From: Hymenobacter sp. 5317J-9
GTDB taxonomy: Bacteria > Bacteroidota > Bacteroidia > Cytophagales > Hymenobacteraceae
Direction of reading: 5' to 3'
DNA length: 64,000 nucleotides
Assembly (NCBI RefSeq): GCF_022921075.1
Contig: NZ_CP095050.1
Coordinates: 2,728,001 to 2,792,000 of the forward strand
Shown here: one piece after another, positions 46,758 to 55,951 of the stretch
Numbering within the stretch: position 1 is the first letter of the stretch
Layout: each line of letters starts with the position of its first letter
Translations under genes and position numbers: made by a program
Notes under the pieces: generated by a model
Databases searched by the model: none
The model's input: the letters and a program-made list of their open reading frames with translations, nothing else
What the model was told of the DNA's origin: nothing

Positions 46758-48311
46758 CTATTCCTCGGCGGGCTGGTCGTAAGCGTGCTTGGCCGGGGCG
46801 CTGCCCTGGGCAAAGCGCAGGCCGCGGGCACCTTTCGCGGCGCGCAGCTCGTCGGTGCCCGGGCCGCCGTATAGGCGGATTTTGGGTAGGGAAGTGAACG
46901 AAGAGCCGTGTTCCTCCACCACAAAAACGTCGTCGCCGCCCAATCCTTCGAGCTGAATCTGCTTCGTTTCGGCGCGCAGAAAAGTGCGCTGGTAGAGCCG
47001 GCTAGCTGCCTGGCCCTGCGTGCCGGCTTCATATACTGCTACCATGGTTGAGTCGGCGTAGCGATGAATTTCGAACCGCTCGGCCTGGGCCGTGCCGCCA
47101 ATGGTGGGGCGGCGCGCCAGCCGCAGGTACCAGCGGTCGGCCAGGGCGGGGAGCTGGGCGCGTCGGCTTTGAAGGGCAGCCGTGATGCGCGGGCCTTCCA
47201 AAGCATAGGCCGAGGCGGGTAGGCGGCGTAGGGCGCGGGCGACCAGTGTATCGGGCAGGCGCTGTTGCAGAGCCAGGGCAGCGGCCCGAAACTGGGCCCG
47301 CGAAAGCTGATTCAGACCCCGCTCGTCGAGGTATTCCCCGTTGGAAAGCAGGTTTTCCTCGTTGGGAAATCGGGCCGAAAACGTGGTCCAGTGGCGCACG
47401 GCTACGTGCCCGATAAGCCAGCCCAGCACGCCATCGTCGAGGCGGTAAAACACCATGTCGCGGTCCTTGGGCAGGGGCGCAATCTGCGTGCTGCCGCCGG
47501 CCGAAGTGGCCAGCCAGTTCCATTGCCCGGGGTGCCGGTCCCAGTCGCCCAGCCAGGCATCGAGCAATCGCGCCCGCAGCAGCGCCGGCTGGTCGAGGCG
47601 CTGAGCCGGGTTCGTAAACACTTTTTCAAAAGCCTCCTTGCTGCCCAGAATATCGACTTTTTTGCTCTCTGCCACGGGCGAGGAATTTTTTTCTTCCAAA
47701 TAAGCCAGCTGGCCACGGAAGAGCCGCAGCGAGTCGCCCTGAAACGAAGGGTCGTCGGGCCGCACATAAAACAGGCGCGGGGAGGTGTGCGGCACGCCCG
47801 CCGCCGCGGCCAGGGGCGGCACCGTGAGGGCGGCATAAGGATTGGTCGAAGACACGTTGTCGCGCAGCACGTTCACCAGAAAAGTCTTGCGCAGCAGCTT
47901 GGGGGTGGCCCGGCTGGGGTCTTTGTCCACCGTGCGCAGCACATAGGCGCGGCCATCGGGGGCCAGCAGGTTGAGGCTGGTGCTGTTGAAGCCCCCGCCC
48001 ACCTTGCCCGGCCGAAGGCGGTTTTGGGCAAGCTGCAGCACGGGCACCGTGACGGGCGCCGCCCAGGTGGCCCGGTGGTGGCGGCCCACCAGAGCGCCGT
48101 AGAGGCGGCCGTGGCGGGCGTATTGGCGGCCCGCCGTGACGCCCCGCACACTGTCGGCGGTGGCGGGCAGGGGCTGCGTCCGCACGGCATCGGGGCGGGC
48201 GTCGGGCTGAAAGAAGTTCTGGCGGGCGCAGCCGCCAAGCAGGCCGCTCAGCGTTCCAAAAACCAACAGGACTACGGGTAAGCGGGGCAATATCAAGGGT
48301 AAGATTGGCAA
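46758..48311 (-). CDS. Secreted lipoprotein of a triplicated uncharacterised family, copy 1
   Basis: A lipoprotein signal (LSGLLGGC) is followed by RQNFFQPDARPDAVR and a region with WAAPVTVPVLQLAQNRL. Next come VLRTVDKDPSRATPKLLRKT, the conserved VPPLAAAAGVPHTSPRLFYVRPDD, LEEK, then LLDAWLGDWDRHPGQWNW (about residue 256), PLPKDRDMVFYRLDDGVLGW and a C-terminal GGDDVFVVE/LYGGPGTD beta part. 517 aa. Copies 2 and 3 follow the same order. The Lys in VDK, the GDWDRH and the LDDG resemble the Lys / DRH / D motif order of HipA- or Fam20-type kinases, but Asn is missing after DRH. Periplasm- or surface-facing. Function unknown. Confidence 0.8.
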   Translation of the reverse strand: MPILPLILPRLPVVLLVFGTLSGLLGGCARQNFFQPDARPDAVRTQPLPATADSVRGVTAGRQYARHGRLYGALVGRHHRATWAAPVTVPVLQLAQNRLRPGKVGGGFNSTSLNLLAPDGRAYVLRTVDKDPSRATPKLLRKTFLVNVLRDNVSSTNPYAALTVPPLAAAAGVPHTSPRLFYVRPDDPSFQGDSLRLFRGQLAYLEEKNSSPVAESKKVDILGSKEAFEKVFTNPAQRLDQPALLRARLLDAWLGDWDRHPGQWNWLATSAGGSTQIAPLPKDRDMVFYRLDDGVLGWLIGHVAVRHWTTFSARFPNEENLLSNGEYLDERGLNQLSRAQFRAAALALQQRLPDTLVARALRRLPASAYALEGPRITAALQSRRAQLPALADRWYLRLARRPTIGGTAQAERFEIHRYADSTMVAVYEAGTQGQAASRLYQRTFLRAETKQIQLEGLGGDDVFVVEEHGSSFTSLPKIRLYGGPGTDELRAAKGARGLRFAQGSAPAKHAYDQPAEE

Positions 48312-48372
48312 GACGGTCGAGCCTTGAACGAAGGCCTCCCGTAAATGGCTGGTGGGAAAGTGGCCCGCGCGG

Positions 48373-49986
48373 CTAGTCGTCGTTCAGGCGCTCGTAGGCG
48401 CGGTAGCTTTTGCGGGGCAGGCTGGGGCGGCGGCCATTGGCGGCCGTCATGTCGGAATCTTCATCGAACAGGTGCAGGCGCCGGGCGCTGCCGCTCAGCA
48501 GCAGGCGGTCGTGCCCGGCGCCGCCGTAGAGGCGCAGCGGCATGGGCCGGGCCGTGCTCACCGTCGAAACTTCAAACACATCGTCGCCGCCCAGCGCGTC
48601 GAGGCTCAGCTCGTGGGTTTCGCAGGCGTAGTACGTGCGCTGGAAACGCAGGGAATCGCCCGCGTTGTGGCGGGCCAGGGCGGCCGAAAACACGCGCACG
48701 GTGGTTGAGTCCGGGAAGCGCTGCACCACAAACCGCTCGGCCTGGGCCGTGCCGCCCAGCGTGGGCGCGTGGGCCAGGGTGAGGTAAAAAGCATCGGCGG
48801 CGGCGGGCAGGGCGGTGCGGCGGGCCTTTAGGTAGGACGTCAGCCGCGGGCCTTCGAGGGCAAACACGGCCGGCGGCAACCGGTGCATAGCCCGCTCAAG
48901 GAGTGTATCGGGCAGGCGGCGCTGCAAATCGGTGGCCATGCGCCGGAAATCGGCTCGGGTGAGGGCATAAAGGCCCCGCTCGTCAATGAACCGGGACTGC
49001 TTCACCAACCCCGGCACGTAGCCGTAGCTGGCCTTAAAGGTGTGGAACTGCGGCGCGATGAACCGGCGCGCGGCCAGCCACGGCACCAGGCCGTCATCAA
49101 ACCGAAAGTACACCTGGTCGCGGTCTTTGGGTATGGGCTTGTAGCGCACCCGGCCGCCGCGCACCCGGTATGCGGCCCATTCCCATTGGCCTTCGTGCCG
49201 GTCCCAGTCGCCAATCAGCAGGTCGAGGAGGCGTGCCCGCAGAAAGGCGGGCTGGTCGATGGTGTGCGAAGGGTGCTCATACACTTTTTTCAGCATCGAT
49301 TCGCCGCCCAGAAAGTCGGTGGCGCCGGCTAGGTCGGGCGTGCGCGAGGCCAGCACTTCGTACTTCTCTTCCAACAGGGCCAGCTTGCCCCGGAAACGCT
49401 CCGAGCCTTCGCCCAGGCCGGTTTCGTCGGGCCGCACGTACACCAGGCGGGGGCGGGCGTGGGGCACCCCGGCGGCGGCGGCCAGCGGCGGCACCGTGAG
49501 GGCGGCATAGGGATTGGCAGCCGAGGTGGCGTCGCGCACAGCGTTTAGCAAAAACGTGTTGCGCAGCACCTTGGGCAAGGTTTTGCTGGGCTCTTTTTCG
49601 AGGGCGCGCAGGGCAAATTCTCGTTTTTGCGGGCCTTCCAGCGTCATGCTGATGCTTTGGTAGCCGCCGCCCATCTTGCTGGGCCGCAGGCCGCCGGGCA
49701 CGGCCGTGGCCAGGTCAAGCACCGGCGCCGTGACGGGGGCAGCCCACACGTCGCGGTAGTGGCGGCCCCAAAACCAATAGTAAGTGGGCCAGTGCTGGCT
49801 GTAGTGCCGACCCGCGGCGGCCTGCACCGAGTCGGCGCCCGGGGGCAGGGGGGCCGTGCTGCCCGCGCCCACGCGGGCGTCGGGCTGGAAGTAGTCGCGC
49901 CGGGCGCAGCCGGCTTCGCCCAAGCCCAGTAGGGCCAGCAGGCAGGCGGCGGCAGTAGGGAAGGGGCGCAAGAAAGAAAAAGGCAT
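48373..49986 (-). CDS. Secreted lipoprotein of a triplicated uncharacterised family, copy 2
   Basis: 537 residues, lipoprotein signal (LLGLGEAGC), then RRDYFQPDAR, as in copy 1. The body has ALRALEKEPSKTLPKVLRNT, VPPLAAAAGVPHARPRLVYVRPDE, DLLIGDWDRHEGQWEW (about residue 261), IPKDRDQVYFRFDDGLVPW, ERGLYALTRADFRRMATDLQRRLPDTL and a C-terminal DALGGDDVFEV/LYGGAGHD section. Similarity to copy 1 is continuous over the whole length, showing duplication. It lies 61 bp upstream of copy 1 on the same strand, so they may be one operon. Copy 3 is divergent. The motif set is intact. No known enzymatic assignment. Confidence 0.8.
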   Translation of the reverse strand: MPFSFLRPFPTAAACLLALLGLGEAGCARRDYFQPDARVGAGSTAPLPPGADSVQAAAGRHYSQHWPTYYWFWGRHYRDVWAAPVTAPVLDLATAVPGGLRPSKMGGGYQSISMTLEGPQKREFALRALEKEPSKTLPKVLRNTFLLNAVRDATSAANPYAALTVPPLAAAAGVPHARPRLVYVRPDETGLGEGSERFRGKLALLEEKYEVLASRTPDLAGATDFLGGESMLKKVYEHPSHTIDQPAFLRARLLDLLIGDWDRHEGQWEWAAYRVRGGRVRYKPIPKDRDQVYFRFDDGLVPWLAARRFIAPQFHTFKASYGYVPGLVKQSRFIDERGLYALTRADFRRMATDLQRRLPDTLLERAMHRLPPAVFALEGPRLTSYLKARRTALPAAADAFYLTLAHAPTLGGTAQAERFVVQRFPDSTTVRVFSAALARHNAGDSLRFQRTYYACETHELSLDALGGDDVFEVSTVSTARPMPLRLYGGAGHDRLLLSGSARRLHLFDEDSDMTAANGRRPSLPRKSYRAYERLNDD

Positions 49987-50145
49987 CCAGGAAAAAAGGC
50001 AGGAAGTATGCGCCTTTAACGCAACCGCGCGGCAAAAGTCGGCCCGTGGTGGTCAGGAGCACAACCGTAGCGCCGGGGTTTGCAGTATACACGGGCTCAC
50101 ATTTGCTCATTCGACCCGCCCAGCGGCGCAGCGGCCCTGAAAAAA

Positions 50146-51779
50146 ATGCCACGTTTGTTTCGGATGTCTCGCGAAGGGCTGCTACGGGTATGGGGCACGG
50201 CGGCGGGCGCCGCCGCGGCCGTGGGCCTGGGGCTGGCCGGCTGCTCGCACACGGCGCCGCCCGGCAGCGCCCTAGCTCAGTGGGCGCCCGATTCTGCCAC
50301 CGTGAAGCTGGCCGCGGGCCCGCAGTATGCCCGCGGGCCGGTGTGGCGGTTTTTCTGGGGAGCGCACTACCGCAGCCTGTGGGCCACGCCCGTCACGGTG
50401 CCCGTTATTCGGCTGGCGCGGGCCGAGCTCGACAGCCTGACGCCCATGCGGGCCGGCGGTAGCTACCAGAGCCGCACCCTGCGCCTGCGCACCGCCGCCG
50501 GGCACCAGCTGGTGCTGCGCTCCGTGGACAAGGACATGAGCAGGGCCCTGCCCGCCGGCTGGATGCGCAACTGGCTCAGCGGCCTCATGCGCGACCAAAC
50601 CAGTGTGTCGCAGCCCTACGGCGCCTACGTGGCCGCGCCCCTGGCCGAAGCCGCCGGCGTGTACCACGCCAACCCGCGCCTGGTGTACGTGGCCAATGAC
50701 CCCGCTCTGGGCAAGTTTCAGCCCGGCTACGCCAACGCCCTGTACCTGCTGGAAGAGCGGGCCGAGGGCGACCAGGAGCACCAGGCCAGCTTCGGCGGCT
50801 CGCGAGCCATCTTCAACTCGCGCCGCATGCTGGCGGCCCTGCGCCACAGTCCCAGCTACCAGCCCGATGCCCGCGCCTACCTGCGCGCCCGCCTGCTCGA
50901 CATCTGGCTCGGCGACTGGAGCCGGCGCGAGGACCAGTGGCGTTGGGCCAGCTTTCTGGAAGGGGGCGGGGTGGTGTTCCGGCCCATTCCGCGCGACCGG
51001 GACCAAGCTTTTTTTCGGTTCGATGACGGGGTGCTGACGCGGCTGCTGTCGTGGTTTTTGCCCAAGTTTCAGAGTTTTCACGCCACCATCAAGCCTGGTA
51101 GCGTGGAGGGCCTCACCCGCACCGCCCGCGCCCTCGACCGTACCCTGCTGAGCACGCTGACCGCCGAGGACTTTCGGCAGGAAGCCGATTCGCTGCAGCG
51201 GCGCCTTAGCGATGGCGCCATTGCGCGGGCCCTCACGGCCGGCCCCGGGAAACGCAGGCGGTGATTGCCGAGCAGTTGGGACCGGCGCTGCGGGCGCGCC
51301 GGGCGCAGCTGCCGGCCGTGGCCCGCCGCTACTTTGAGCTGCTGGCCGAAGAAGCCTGGGTGCCGGGCACCGACCGCGCCGAGCGGTTTGAGCTGACCGG
51401 CGCCGGACCGGGCCAGCTGCGGCTGCGCGTGCTGGCCATGCGCCAAGCGCGGCCCGACAGCCTGATTTCGGAGCGGGTATACACGCAGCAGGATACCAAA
51501 AAGCTGAGCCTGTACGGCCTAGCCGGCAACGACATCTTCACCATTGACGCTACGGCCGCGCCCGGCATGGCCGTGGCCCTCTATCCTGGCGAAGGTCAGG
51601 ACCAGGTACTGCTGCCAACTGCTGCAAAGGCAGAAGCCGCCAAGCCGCTCGTGCTGTGGTACGGCCAACCGGGCAGCGCCGCCCCCCACCTACCGGGCCT
51701 GACCGAGGAAAAGGACCCCGAGCCCTGGCTCAGCGCCACGGCCGCCGGGTGGCTGCGCCGCTACAATCTACAGGACTAA
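50146..51779 (+). pseudogene. Third family copy, frameshifted near 51250
   Basis: The first frame (50146-51264) starts with a lipoprotein signal (VGLGLAGC) and matches the other copies through LVLRSVDKDMSRALP and GVYHANPRLVYVANDP to SDGAIARALTAGPGKRRR. The rest of the family (AEQLGPALRARRAQLPAVARRYFELL ... LAGNDIFTID) continues in another frame from 51261 to 51779. The break sits in a C/G run (ggccggccccggg). Together the two frames give about 545 residues. The motif is also degenerate (GDWSRRED where copies 1 and 2 have GDWDRH). The GTG of the second frame overlaps the TGA of the first, so two coupled proteins or a sequencing error remain possible. Confidence 0.7.
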
Positions 51780-52492
51780 ACACGGCTGAAAAGCCCGGCC
51801 ATGGGGTCGGCCCCGTCCAGCGTGCCCACGCTGCTCAGCACCCGGAAACGGGCAAACAGCTCCTCGCCATACCATCGTTCGCGCCGCGTGAGCTGGATGA
51901 CTTCGCGGTGCCGGGCGTCGCGGTAGGCGTATTCCTGCATGGCCCGGGCCGATTCCCAAACACTGAACGTGGCCTGCCGCACCACCGGCAGCTCGCCCAA
52001 GCCAATGGCGGCCCGCACGCCCACCGCGCCGGCCAGCGCGGCACTGGTGGGCTCCACAAACTGCCAGAACCGCCGCGCCTTGGCCCAGCGGATGCTGGCG
52101 CGCGTGAGCACGGCCACCGGCGCCTCGGGCTGAGCCGGGAGCATATCGGTCTCGTAGTCGAAGGGGCGTTGGCCGTCCCACAATCCCTGTGCTTTCAGAG
52201 GAGACAATTGCAGGGTCCATAGTTCGGCGCTGCGCTGCCGGTAAGCGGCCCAGAGCGGATGCTGCGCGAAAAAGGCTTCGGCCGCCGCGGCATCGTCCCA
52301 CACGGCCATAAAGCCGTAACGGTCCAGGTTGGGCCAGAAGCCGAAGCCGTTGCGGGCGCCGCTGCCCAGCAGCTTAAAAAAGCGCAGGCCCGCCACCTTG
52401 GCCAGCAGCCGCGGTGAGGTGCCCATTTGGGCCAGGCCCCAGCGCCGGCGGCCGGGCTGAAGCGTGAAAACGGTGAGCGTAGTAAGCGGCAT
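51776..52492 (-). CDS. Spheroidene monooxygenase (CrtA)-like protein
   Basis: A 238-residue protein beginning MPLTTLTVFTLQPGRRRWGLAQMG, with FFKLLGSGARNGFGFWPNLDRYGFMAVWDDAAAAEAF, typical of CrtA-like proteins. In phototrophs CrtA oxidises spheroidene; in Hymenobacter-like bacteria homologues are common, and these are often orange or red carotenoid producers. Other residues (FQxFVEPT-like RFWQFVEPTS, SVWESARAMQEYAYRD) recall the ferredoxin-like monooxygenase fold. No other carotenoid genes are nearby. The start at 52492 is preferred to an upstream ATG at 52552. Confidence 0.8.
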   Translation of the reverse strand: MPLTTLTVFTLQPGRRRWGLAQMGTSPRLLAKVAGLRFFKLLGSGARNGFGFWPNLDRYGFMAVWDDAAAAEAFFAQHPLWAAYRQRSAELWTLQLSPLKAQGLWDGQRPFDYETDMLPAQPEAPVAVLTRASIRWAKARRFWQFVEPTSAALAGAVGVRAAIGLGELPVVRQATFSVWESARAMQEYAYRDARHREVIQLTRRERWYGEELFARFRVLSSVGTLDGADPMAGLFSRV

Positions 52493-52550
52493 GCAACGAG
52501 TAAAGCCAAGTAAACGCCGCGCGGCAACGGCCCCGTGGCGCTGAGACAAC

Positions 52551-52583
52551 AAAAAAAGGCCGGAATTGCTTCCGGCCTTTCTT
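52551..52583 (-). terminator. Terminator after the PNPOx-like gene
   Basis: aaaggccggaagcaattccggccttt on the minus strand followed by four further T; a 10-bp stem between the PNPOx-like stop and the CrtA-like start. Confidence 0.85.
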
Positions 52584-52606
52584 ACAACAATGAGCTTGTG
52601 GCCTGA

Positions 52607-53116
52607 CTACACCCGCACCTGGGCGTGCTGGTTCACGTCGTCGTCTTTGCTGGGCTCGCCGGTCACCACGGCGCGCACGTAGGCGTAGGCCTGCACCAGC
52701 AGGCTGCTGGGCGAGTCCCAGTACTCGCCCTTGTCGATGGTCACTTTCAGGATGGTGATGCTGGGGTCGTCTTTGCCTTTGGGAAACCAGCCGCGCATGG
52801 GCTCGCTCCACAGCTCGTCAATTTTGGCCTGGTCGCGGTAGGCGTTGGCGCGGCCCGAAACGGAGGCGTACACGTTGCTGCTCGGGTCAGAATAGCTCAC
52901 GTTCACCTGGCTGTCTTTTTTCACTTCAAACACCTTGGCCGAATTGCCATCGGTGAGGAAATACAACGCCTGGTCTTGGCCGGGCTTGATGGTGGCCATG
53001 GGGCGGCTGTGCAGGCTGCCGTGCTCGTCGGTGGTGGTGAGCATGGCCATGCGCACTTCCTTGATTTTATCGAACAGCTGGGTCAGGTCGTGGGTTACGG
53101 GCGACTTATCGGACAT
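52607..53116 (-). CDS. Pyridoxamine 5'-phosphate oxidase family protein (GSP26-like)
   Basis: A 169-residue split-barrel flavoprotein-type protein: IKEVRMAMLTTTDEHGSLHSRPMATI, FLTDGNSAKVFEVKKDSQVNVSYSDP, YASVSGRANAYRD and WFPKGKDDPSITILKVTIDKGEYWDSP. This is the general stress protein 26 branch, which likely binds FMN or a related cofactor and may not be a real PNP oxidase. No signal. ATG at 53116; the longer upstream frame is a shadow of the divergent ACP phosphodiesterase. Confidence 0.88.
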   Translation of the reverse strand: MSDKSPVTHDLTQLFDKIKEVRMAMLTTTDEHGSLHSRPMATIKPGQDQALYFLTDGNSAKVFEVKKDSQVNVSYSDPSSNVYASVSGRANAYRDQAKIDELWSEPMRGWFPKGKDDPSITILKVTIDKGEYWDSPSSLLVQAYAYVRAVVTGEPSKDDDVNQHAQVRV

Positions 53117-53242
53117 GGGAAGGGGAGTGGAAATGGTGAAAGAACCGGCCGGCGGGTTTGGGCCAGCGGCCGATGGGCTTACGGCAGCCGGGCGGGCGGG
53201 GTTGAACAAAAGCCCGGTTGTGCCCTTACCTTCCGGCCCGCA

Positions 53243-53845
53243 ATGAACTTTCTGGCCCACCTGTTTCTCTCCGGCCCGCCAGCGGCCCCCGACTACGCCG
53301 ACCTGCTGGTGGGCAACTTCATCGCCGATTCCGTGCCCGGCCGCCAGCTCGAACACTATCCCGCCGCCGTGCAGGCTGGCATCCGCCTGCACCGGGCCAT
53401 CGACACCTTCACCGACCAGCACGCCGTGGTGCGCCGCAGCACCCAACGCCTGCGCGAGGCCGGCCACGGCAAATACGCCGGCGTCATTTCCGACGTGTTT
53501 CTGGACCATTTCCTGGCCCGTGGCTTTGAGGACTTTTCGGCCGAAGCCCTGCCCGACTTTGCCCAGCGGGTGTACGCCCTGCTCACGGCCCGCCAGGCCG
53601 AGATGCCGCCCCGCGTGCAGCACTTCCTGCCCTACATGACCGAGCACAACTCGCTGCTGGGTTACACGCAGGTGGAGGGCATCCGCCGCGCCCTTGGCGG
53701 CCTGAGCCGCCGGGCCAGCGCCGGCTCGGGCATGGAAACGGCCGCCGCGGAGCTGGAGCGGAACTACACGGCGTATGAGGAGGACTTCAGGGAGTTCTTC
53801 CCGCAGCTCCAGCAGCGGGTAGCGGCGTTTATCGGCACGGTGTAG
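53243..53845 (+). CDS. Acyl carrier protein phosphodiesterase
   Basis: AcpH-like protein (200 aa): MNFLAHLFLSGP...DLLVGNFIADSVPGRQLEHYP, GIRLHRAIDTFTDQHAVVRRS, KYAGVISDVFLDHFLA. The His/Asp set (H-LHRAIDxFTDxHxxV; DxxxDHFLA) fits the HD-like metal-dependent fold that removes 4'-phosphopantetheine from ACP. The start at 53243 matches the family; the longer frame from 52625 is antisense to another gene. Divergent from the PNPOx-like gene. Confidence 0.9.
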   Translation: MNFLAHLFLSGPPAAPDYADLLVGNFIADSVPGRQLEHYPAAVQAGIRLHRAIDTFTDQHAVVRRSTQRLREAGHGKYAGVISDVFLDHFLARGFEDFSAEALPDFAQRVYALLTARQAEMPPRVQHFLPYMTEHNSLLGYTQVEGIRRALGGLSRRASAGSGMETAAAELERNYTAYEEDFREFFPQLQQRVAAFIGTV

Positions 53846-53940
53846 AGTCGCGACACTTCGCGTCTTTGGGTCCGCGCCGTTTGATTCAATTGTTCAGGCA
53901 TTTTCGTGCAATGCCGAGACGCGAAGTGTCGCGTCTTTAC
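53842..53940. repeat. Inverted repeat (cgcgacacttcgcgtct)
   Basis: Arms 53842-53865 and 53917-53940 share a perfect 17-bp core and two outer mismatches, loop 51 bp. The left arm starts within the last codons of the ACP phosphodiesterase gene. It is distinct in sequence from the gagcgcag repeats. Confidence 0.85.
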
Positions 53941-53946
53941 AACCGC

Positions 53947-53982
53947 AAAAAGCCCCGGCACTGTGCAGTGCCGGGGCTTTTT
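53947..53982. terminator. Bidirectional terminator
   Basis: aaaaagccccggcactg and cagtgccggggcttttt form a 17-bp perfect stem around a 2-base centre between the convergent acpH-like and slyD-like genes. Confidence 0.9.
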
Positions 53983-54029
53983 CGTTTCAGGGCTGGTCGT
54001 TGCGGTCGCAATTACCGCCGGGGGCTTGC

Positions 54030-54545
54030 CTAGTGCTGGTGGCCGCCTTCGCCGTGCACGTGGCCGTGGGCCAGCTCTTCGGCGGTGGCGTCGCGCACGT
54101 CCTGCACCTTGCCGGCGAAGTGCATCACCATGCCGGCCAGGGGGTGGTTGAAGTCCATTTTCACGCCCGTGTCGCCGATGCTCACCACTTTGGCCTGCAT
54201 GTGGTTGCCTTCGTTATCGGCCATGGGCAGGAAGTTGCCGGGCTGCAGCATTTCCTCGTCCAGTTTGCCGTCGATGAGGAACACCTCCTTGGGGATTTCC
54301 ACCAGGGCCTGCTCGTCGTAGTCGCCGTAGGCCTGGTCGGGGGTGAGGCTGAACTGAAATTCGTCGCCGGCGTTTTTGCCATCGAGCTGCGACTCAAATT
54401 CCTCGGGCAGGCCGCTGTGGCCGAAAAGGAATACCATGGGCGAGTCGGCCTCGGCCGATTCCACCAATACTTTTTCCTGGTTTTCGTCGGTCACGCTGAG
54501 GTCGTAGGTGATGGTGACGACTTTGTTGTCGCTGATTGCGGCCAT
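54030..54545 (-). CDS. SlyD-like FKBP-type peptidyl-prolyl isomerase
   Basis: The protein (171 aa) has the FKBP core split by an IF insert as in SlyD: MAAISDNKVVTITYDLSVTDENQEKVLVESA, MVFLFGHSGLPEEFESQLDGKNAGDEFQFSLTPDQAYGDYDEQALVEIPKEVF, then VKMDFNHPLAGMVMHFAGKV. The C-terminal HGHVHGEGGHQH is a short His-rich tail that may bind Ni or Zn. It is a cytoplasmic folding helper with possible metal delivery. Confidence 0.93.
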   Translation of the reverse strand: MAAISDNKVVTITYDLSVTDENQEKVLVESAEADSPMVFLFGHSGLPEEFESQLDGKNAGDEFQFSLTPDQAYGDYDEQALVEIPKEVFLIDGKLDEEMLQPGNFLPMADNEGNHMQAKVVSIGDTGVKMDFNHPLAGMVMHFAGKVQDVRDATAEELAHGHVHGEGGHQH

Positions 54546-54779
54546 AGAAGTGCGGGCCGGGCATGCCGGCCGGGGAGTGGGTGGTAAGATAAATTTACGG
54601 GCAAGATAAGTACGCAAAAACGGGCGGCGCAGCCAACGCGCGGCCGGGATGTTGCAGCTGACCGGACTAAGCGGGCCGTAACCTCGTCCTGCTGGCTGCG
54701 TTAAGTCGGCAAGTAGCGGCGGCTGTGCCCTGAGCGTCACCCCGTACTTTTTCCTCCTTTCCTATTCTTTTCTGAGTGT

Positions 54780-55922
54780 ATGCGCAACCTGATTCCGGTG
54801 CTGCTGAGCGGCGCCCTGCTGGCCAGCTGCCAGTCCAATGACCCCAAAACCGAACGCGAGGCCGTGAACAAAGAGGCCGTGGTGAAATCCGAGGCGGACA
54901 GCGCGGCGGGTTCCGCGGCTGCAGTGCCCAGCATTGGCAGCCCCAAGCTGCTCTTCACCCTCGACGACGCCCACAACACCCCCGACGGCTTGGCGCTGGC
55001 GCCCAACGGCCACCTCATTTTGTCGGTGCCCAACCTGGCCGACAACAGCCAGCCTGCCTCGCTAATGGAGATTGTGAACGACTCGCTGCGGCCCTTTGCC
55101 ACCAACCTGCCCGTGGAGCCCACCACCAAAAAAGCCGCGCCCATGGACCTGGCCTTCGGGCCCGATGGCAACCTGTACTACGCCGAAAACCAGTACGAAA
55201 ACAGCAAGGATTTCAAATCGCGCCTGATGAAGGTGCAGATTCAACACGGCAAGCCCGGCGCCATCACCACCGTGGTCGACAATTTTGCCCTGGCCAATGC
55301 CGTGGTGTGGAAGGGCAACACGATTTACGTGACCGACAGCCAATGGGACATGCCCGAAAACGACAAGGGCAGCGCCGTGCTGCGCTTCACCCTGGCCGAG
55401 CTGAATAAGGGCGTGGTGCACCTGAAGCCCAAAACCAAGGACCCGCACGTGCTGGCCACCTTCAGCACCAACGTGAATGAAACCGGCGTGGACAACGGCG
55501 CCGACGGTCTGGACTACGACAGCAAAGGCAATTTCTACACCGGTTCCTTCGGCGACGGGCGCCTCTACAAAATGACGCTGGCCGCCGACGGCAGCCTCGC
55601 CAAGCAGGAAATCCTGACGCTGAAAGGCAAGCAGATTCCCTGCGTCGACGGCCTCATCATCGACCGGACGACGGATAAAATGTACCTCTGCAACTCGCGC
55701 GAAAACGCCATCGAAGTAGTGGACCTGCGCAACGGCAACGCCGTGACCACGCTGGCCCAAAACGGCGACACCGACGGCAGCGGCGGCCTCCTCGACCAGC
55801 CCGCCGAAGTACTGCTCAAAGGCAAGCGCCTCTACATTTCCGACTTCGACAAGCCGGAAAAGAAATTCGTGAACTCGAAATCAGACGCCCCGCACACCAT
55901 GTCGGTGATTGATTTGCCGTAG
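54780..55922 (+). CDS. SMP-30/gluconolactonase-like beta-propeller lipoprotein
   Basis: Lipoprotein signal MRNLIPVLLSGALLASC (Cys17), then a low-complexity Lys/Glu/Ala stretch of ~45 residues and a six-bladed-propeller-like region. Repeated blocks include PDGLALAPNGHLILSVPN, PMDLAFGPDGNLYYAEN, NGADGLDYDSKGNFYTGSFGDGRLYKMTL and CVDGLIIDRTTDKMYLCNSRENAIEVVD. The family includes lactonases and binding proteins; catalytic metal ligands cannot be confirmed by eye. Periplasmic or surface, membrane-anchored, 380 aa. Confidence 0.85.
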   Translation: MRNLIPVLLSGALLASCQSNDPKTEREAVNKEAVVKSEADSAAGSAAAVPSIGSPKLLFTLDDAHNTPDGLALAPNGHLILSVPNLADNSQPASLMEIVNDSLRPFATNLPVEPTTKKAAPMDLAFGPDGNLYYAENQYENSKDFKSRLMKVQIQHGKPGAITTVVDNFALANAVVWKGNTIYVTDSQWDMPENDKGSAVLRFTLAELNKGVVHLKPKTKDPHVLATFSTNVNETGVDNGADGLDYDSKGNFYTGSFGDGRLYKMTLAADGSLAKQEILTLKGKQIPCVDGLIIDRTTDKMYLCNSRENAIEVVDLRNGNAVTTLAQNGDTDGSGGLLDQPAEVLLKGKRLYISDFDKPEKKFVNSKSDAPHTMSVIDLP

Positions 55923-55951
55923 GCGGTATGGCGTCCTGCGAGTGTCAGCGC

